Origin: Cellulomonas taurus
GTDB taxonomy: Bacteria; Actinomycetota; Actinomycetes; Actinomycetales; Cellulomonadaceae
Assembly (NCBI RefSeq): GCF_012931845.1
Contig: NZ_CP051884.1
Span: forward strand, 3,038,001-3,102,000
Reading direction: 5' to 3'
Length of the DNA: 64,000 bases
The notes beneath the pieces are model-generated. The model saw only the letters and a program-made list of their open reading frames with translations. It had not been told where the DNA came from and ran no database searches. A program made the translations under genes and the position numbers. Shown piece by piece: positions 60,728 through 64,000 of this stretch; position 1 is the first letter of the stretch, and each line of letters starts with the position of its first letter.

Positions 60728-61990
60728 GTGCCGCTGAGTCCCGAGCGCCCGATGTCGAGCGCCGTCTCCTCCGACCGCCGGTCGGGCGCGTCCCCGATGG
60801 TGGCGACCACCGCACTGGCCACGGTGATGGCCGTCTCGGTGGTCCAGGTGGCGACCGCCGCGGTGCTGCCCGCGTTGTCCCGCACCCTGGGGCTGGCCGA
60901 CTGGCAGGCGGGTGCGGTGACCTCGCTGTCGGCCGTGGTGGTCGTGCTGACCAGCCGGTCCTGGGGGCGGGCCGCCGACCGGCGCGGGCCGCTGCCGGTC
61001 GTGCTGACCGGTGCCGCCGCTGGAGTGGCGAGCACGCTGATGCTCGCGGCCGTCGTCGCCGCCGAGGCCCTGCCACCGGGGATCGCGTGGGCGGTGCTGC
61101 TGGTCGCCCGCGGCGTGATCTTCGGTGTCGCGGCGGCGGCCGTCGGACCCGCGGTCCAGGCGTTCCTGGTCGCCGGGGCCGATGACGTGCGCCGGGTGGC
61201 GTGGATCGCCCGAGGCGGTGCCGCCCGCGGGGTGGGCACCGCCGTCGGTGCCGGGCTGGCGGCGGGCCTCGGTGCCGTCGCCGTCGCCCTGCCGGTGCTG
61301 GCGGCGGCTGCGGTGTTGGCCGCCGCCGCTGTCGGGTTCGGCGGGGCAGTCCGCCGTCGCGGCATCCCGGGCCCCGAGGCCGGGTGGACCGATCCCCCAC
61401 CCGACCGCGCACCCGAGCTCCCGCCCGCGCGTGGCGTCAGCCTGCGTGGCCCGGCGATCCGCGGCGCGCTGGTGTCCTCCGCCGCCGTCTTCCTCGCCCT
61501 GTCGCTGGTGCAGAGCACGGTGGGCTTCCTGGTGCAGGACCGGTACGCGCTCGCCGCGGAACGCGCCACCGCCCTCACCGGCACGCTGCTGCTGATGGCC
61601 GGGCTCGGATCGGTGCTCGCCCAGGGGGTGCTGGTCCCCCGGTTGGCCTGGCCACCGCGGCGGTGGATGCTCGTCGGTGGCATCGTGATCGTCCCGGTGC
61701 TGGTGGTCTACGCCCTGCCGGTCCCGGCACCCGTGCTGATGGCCGTCGCGCTGCTCTTCGGTGCCGGGGTCGGGGCCGCCGCCGCCGGGTGCACCGCGGC
61801 GGCGGCAGCGGCGGTCGGACCGGAGACCCAGGGCGACGTCGCGGGTGTGGTCAACGCGGTGAACGCCGGGACCTTCATGCTGGGGCCGCTGGTGGGCACC
61901 ACCGCCTACGGCCTGCACCCGACGCTTCCGGCCCTCGGCGCCGTGGCGGCCGGTCTCACCCTGTTCGTCGCCAGGAGGTTCGTGCCGTGA
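60728..61990 (+). CDS. MFS transporter
   Basis: 420 residues with about twelve membrane segments, a short loop SWGRAADRRGPLPVVL resembling MFS motif A, and RGVIFGVAAAAVGPAVQAF. It resembles drug:H+ antiporter-like MFS proteins, but the substrate is unknown. Alternative starts are ATG 60716 and ATG 60752; GTG 60728 was selected because TATGCT lies 7 nt upstream. Its stop overlaps the GTG of the regulator gene downstream, so the two are coupled. Confidence 0.85.
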   Translation: MPLSPERPMSSAVSSDRRSGASPMVATTALATVMAVSVVQVATAAVLPALSRTLGLADWQAGAVTSLSAVVVVLTSRSWGRAADRRGPLPVVLTGAAAGVASTLMLAAVVAAEALPPGIAWAVLLVARGVIFGVAAAAVGPAVQAFLVAGADDVRRVAWIARGGAARGVGTAVGAGLAAGLGAVAVALPVLAAAAVLAAAAVGFGGAVRRRGIPGPEAGWTDPPPDRAPELPPARGVSLRGPAIRGALVSSAAVFLALSLVQSTVGFLVQDRYALAAERATALTGTLLLMAGLGSVLAQGVLVPRLAWPPRRWMLVGGIVIVPVLVVYALPVPAPVLMAVALLFGAGVGAAAAGCTAAAAAAVGPETQGDVAGVVNAVNAGTFMLGPLVGTTAYGLHPTLPALGAVAAGLTLFVARRFVP

Positions 61991-64000
61991 CCGCCCTTCC
62001 CACCGCCTCGGTGCGCCACGGCGTGCCCCGGCTGCCGTCGTGGCACGTCGCCAGCGCCGCGGAGTCGACCGGCGACGCGGCGCTGCTGGTGGTGCACGGC
62101 CCGGCGGGCGCGGGCAAGTCGCAGTTCCTGGCCTGGTGGGCACGCACCGTGCTCCCGGCCGACCGACCGGTGATCTGGCTGGACACCGCCTCCGCACCAT
62201 CCGGCGAGGGGTTGTGGTGGCGGGTGCAGCAGGCCCTGCTCACCACCGGGCTGCTGCCTGAGGACGCCGCGGCACCGACCGACCGGCGTGGCCACGCCGA
62301 CGACGCGATCCTGGACGACCTGCACCGGCTGACGGCACCGGTGGTCCTGGTGATCGACGGCTACGACCGCCTCTCCTCGCCCACGGTCGACAACCGCCTG
62401 GTGCGGATGCTGCGCCGGATCGACCGCCTGCACGTCGCGGTCGCGACCCGCCGCAATCCTGCCCACCTGATCGGTGCCGCCGCGCTGTCCCTGGATGTCA
62501 CCGAGGTCGGCCCCACCGACCTGACGCTGGACACGGCCGCCACCGCCGCGATGCTGCGGGCCGCCGGCGTCGATCCCCTGATCGACTCCGGTGTCGCCGA
62601 CCGGGTGCGCACCGCCACCCACGGGCTGGCGCTCGCCGTGCGCGCGGTGGCCATCGGGGCGGCCCGGGGCGGCACCGACCTGCGCACCGCCGGCGCGGAC
62701 GATCTGGCCCGGCTCGCGGCCCGCGGAGTGGTCCCGGCGCTGGTGGACCACCAGGACGACGCCTACCTCCAGGCGGCCCGACGGCTGTCCGTCACCGAGG
62801 CGGTCACCCCACGCCTGGCCGTCACCCTGGCCGGCCCGGGCGGAGCCGACGTGCTCACGGCACTGGAGGCCGACGGACTCGGCACCTGGTACGACGACGC
62901 CTTCGTGCTCACCCCGGTCGTCCGCGCCGCGCTGCGCGCCGATCTGGACCGGGCCGAGCCACGATCCGTGGACGCGCTGCTGCGCGCGGTGACCGCCTGG
63001 GGGCTGTCCACTCACACGTTGTACCCGGCGCTGCACGCGGCGGCGGAGCTTCGGGACGTGGAGCTGCTGCAGACCACGGTGCTGCGGATCTGGGGCACCG
63101 GGCAGGTCCGGGACGCGGCGGAGACCATCCGGGTCCTGGAGTCGCTGCCGATCACCGCGCTCAGCCGCAGCCCGCAGCTGACCCTGCTGTTGGCCCTGCT
63201 CTACAACACCCGCCCGGAGCATCGGGTGAAGGCGCTGGAGTGGTTCGGCATCGCCGCGGTCGCCACCGTCTACCACCTGCCCCGTGCGACGCCGGCGGAG
63301 CGGGCGGTGCTGCGCACCGGGGAGAGCCTCGCGGCACGGCTGCTCGGCCGAGGCGGCCGCGCCCGCACCGCCGCGCTCTCCGCGCTCGACCACCTGGCGC
63401 AGGTCCCGCCGGGCAGCGACGGCACCGTCGACGTCCTGCGCGGGCTGATGCACCGCCAGCTCGGGATCAGTCTGATCAGCGGCGGGGACATCGACCACGG
63501 ACTGCGGACGATCGAGGCGGCGCTGCCGCACTCCGCCACCGGTTCGCTGGCCGAGTTCAGCACCTACAGCCTGTTGGCAGGTCTGAGCGCCGCTCACGGT
63601 GACCTGGTCGCCGCCCGGCACCACCTGCGGGTCGCCGAGCCGATCGAGCCACCCGCCCGACCGGAGACCGCCTACCGGCGTTCCACCCTGGACCTGGCGC
63701 GCCTGCACCTCGCGGTCGAGGACGGCGACCTCGACCGGGCCGATGCTCTGCTGCGCGGGATGGCGACCGAGCTGCGCACCAACGAGTTCTGGCCGGCCTT
63801 CGCCGAGGTGCAGGCCACGGTCGATCTGCTCCGGGGTCGGCTGGTGTCCGGCACCGAGGCCCTCGACCAGCGGATGCGGCGCGGCCGCCGCTCGCCGATG
63901 ACCTCGGCCTGGCGGGCACGCCTGATCGCCGCGCGCTCGCTGCTCGCCCTGGCCGGTGGGCAGGCCGAGGGCGGCCTGGCGATGCTGCAACCGGTCCCGT
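61987..64000 (+). CDS. STAND/MalT-like ATPase, probable LuxR-type regulator, 3' end outside window
   Basis: At least 671 residues, open at the right edge. A Walker A motif VVHGPAGAGKSQFLAWWA (about residues 37-54) and a Walker B-like VVLVIDGYDRL are followed by a helical winged region and TPR-like repeats (about 340-660: QLTLLLALLYNTRPEHRVKALEWFGIA, LRGLMHRQLGISLISGGDI, and so on). This is the MalT/AfsR-type STAND layout; a C-terminal LuxR helix-turn-helix is expected past the window but not seen. It overlaps the MFS transporter gene by 4 nt and may regulate it. Confidence 0.8.
   Translation, partial: MTALPTASVRHGVPRLPSWHVASAAESTGDAALLVVHGPAGAGKSQFLAWWARTVLPADRPVIWLDTASAPSGEGLWWRVQQALLTTGLLPEDAAAPTDRRGHADDAILDDLHRLTAPVVLVIDGYDRLSSPTVDNRLVRMLRRIDRLHVAVATRRNPAHLIGAAALSLDVTEVGPTDLTLDTAATAAMLRAAGVDPLIDSGVADRVRTATHGLALAVRAVAIGAARGGTDLRTAGADDLARLAARGVVPALVDHQDDAYLQAARRLSVTEAVTPRLAVTLAGPGGADVLTALEADGLGTWYDDAFVLTPVVRAALRADLDRAEPRSVDALLRAVTAWGLSTHTLYPALHAAAELRDVELLQTTVLRIWGTGQVRDAAETIRVLESLPITALSRSPQLTLLLALLYNTRPEHRVKALEWFGIAAVATVYHLPRATPAERAVLRTGESLAARLLGRGGRARTAALSALDHLAQVPPGSDGTVDVLRGLMHRQLGISLISGGDIDHGLRTIEAALPHSATGSLAEFSTYSLLAGLSAAHGDLVAARHHLRVAEPIEPPARPETAYRRSTLDLARLHLAVEDGDLDRADALLRGMATELRTNEFWPAFAEVQATVDLLRGRLVSGTEALDQRMRRGRRSPMTSAWRARLIAARSLLALAGGQAEGGLAMLQPVP

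Overview
The window is very GC-rich bacterial chromosomal DNA with strong third-position G/C bias, frequent GTG starts, 1-8 nt stop/start overlaps and several leaderless promoters (TANNNT, 7 nt, then ATG/GTG). DUF3151 beside purA, an SCO4848-type membrane protein, a SAM-IV riboswitch, SigK/RskA, a HAIR element before clpB and LAXTG-type surface proteins all point to an actinomycete. Gene content (purA-DUF3151-fbaA neighbourhood, GH3, GH26) fits Micrococcales, possibly Cellulomonadaceae; the genus is inference. No tRNA, rRNA, CRISPR array, insertion sequence or prophage was recognised.

Layout. 1-6.3 kb: lipid module (acyl-CoA oxidase and TetR on the minus strand; thiolase, long FabG and MaoC hydratase overlapping on the plus strand). 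6.3-10.1 kb: two secreted Pro/Ala-rich proteins, the first with an apparent frameshift, the second with eight chaplin-like repeats and a LAXTG sorting signal, then a pentapeptide-repeat protein. 10.1-13.7 kb: sulfur module with two different SAM riboswitches back to back, SAM-IV before a cysteine-desulfurase-like enzyme and SAM-I before DUF1737-rhodanese-metZ. 13.8-26.2 kb: purine genes purQ, purS, purC, purD and purA, interleaved with a duplicated-domain lipoprotein-sigK-rskA unit that has a SigK-like promoter, an SDR, and an ArsR/MFS pair with tandem operators. 26.3-29.9 kb: DUF3151 and a SpoIIE-type phosphatase flanked by two STAS proteins (partner switching).

30-43 kb: fbaA, a GNAT resembling type II toxins, an IclR / FAD-oxidoreductase / MHS-transporter locus, a TrmH methyltransferase, DedA-HAD, SDR-pyrE-membrane protein, xth-DUF4190. 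42.5-50.2 kb: TetR/GH3 beta-glucosidase, an FAD oxidoreductase, a second DedA, and clpB with a HAIR site. 50.2-55.5 kb: a long regulatory leader with a perfect CRP-type site and paired palindromes, then an operon encoding a hyaluronan-synthase-like GT2, a membrane-anchored GH26-like hydrolase and UDP-glucose dehydrogenase. This reads as a synthase-dependent, glucuronate-containing exopolysaccharide system. 55.6-64 kb: VOC protein, trmB, a 1072-residue LAXTG surface protein with CshA-type repeats, an MFS transporter and a truncated STAND/LuxR-type regulator.

The strongest leads are the divergent SAM-IV/SAM-I pair, the synthase-hydrolase-dehydrogenase operon, the putative SigK autoregulatory unit with its duplicated lipoprotein, and the LAXTG repeat proteins.
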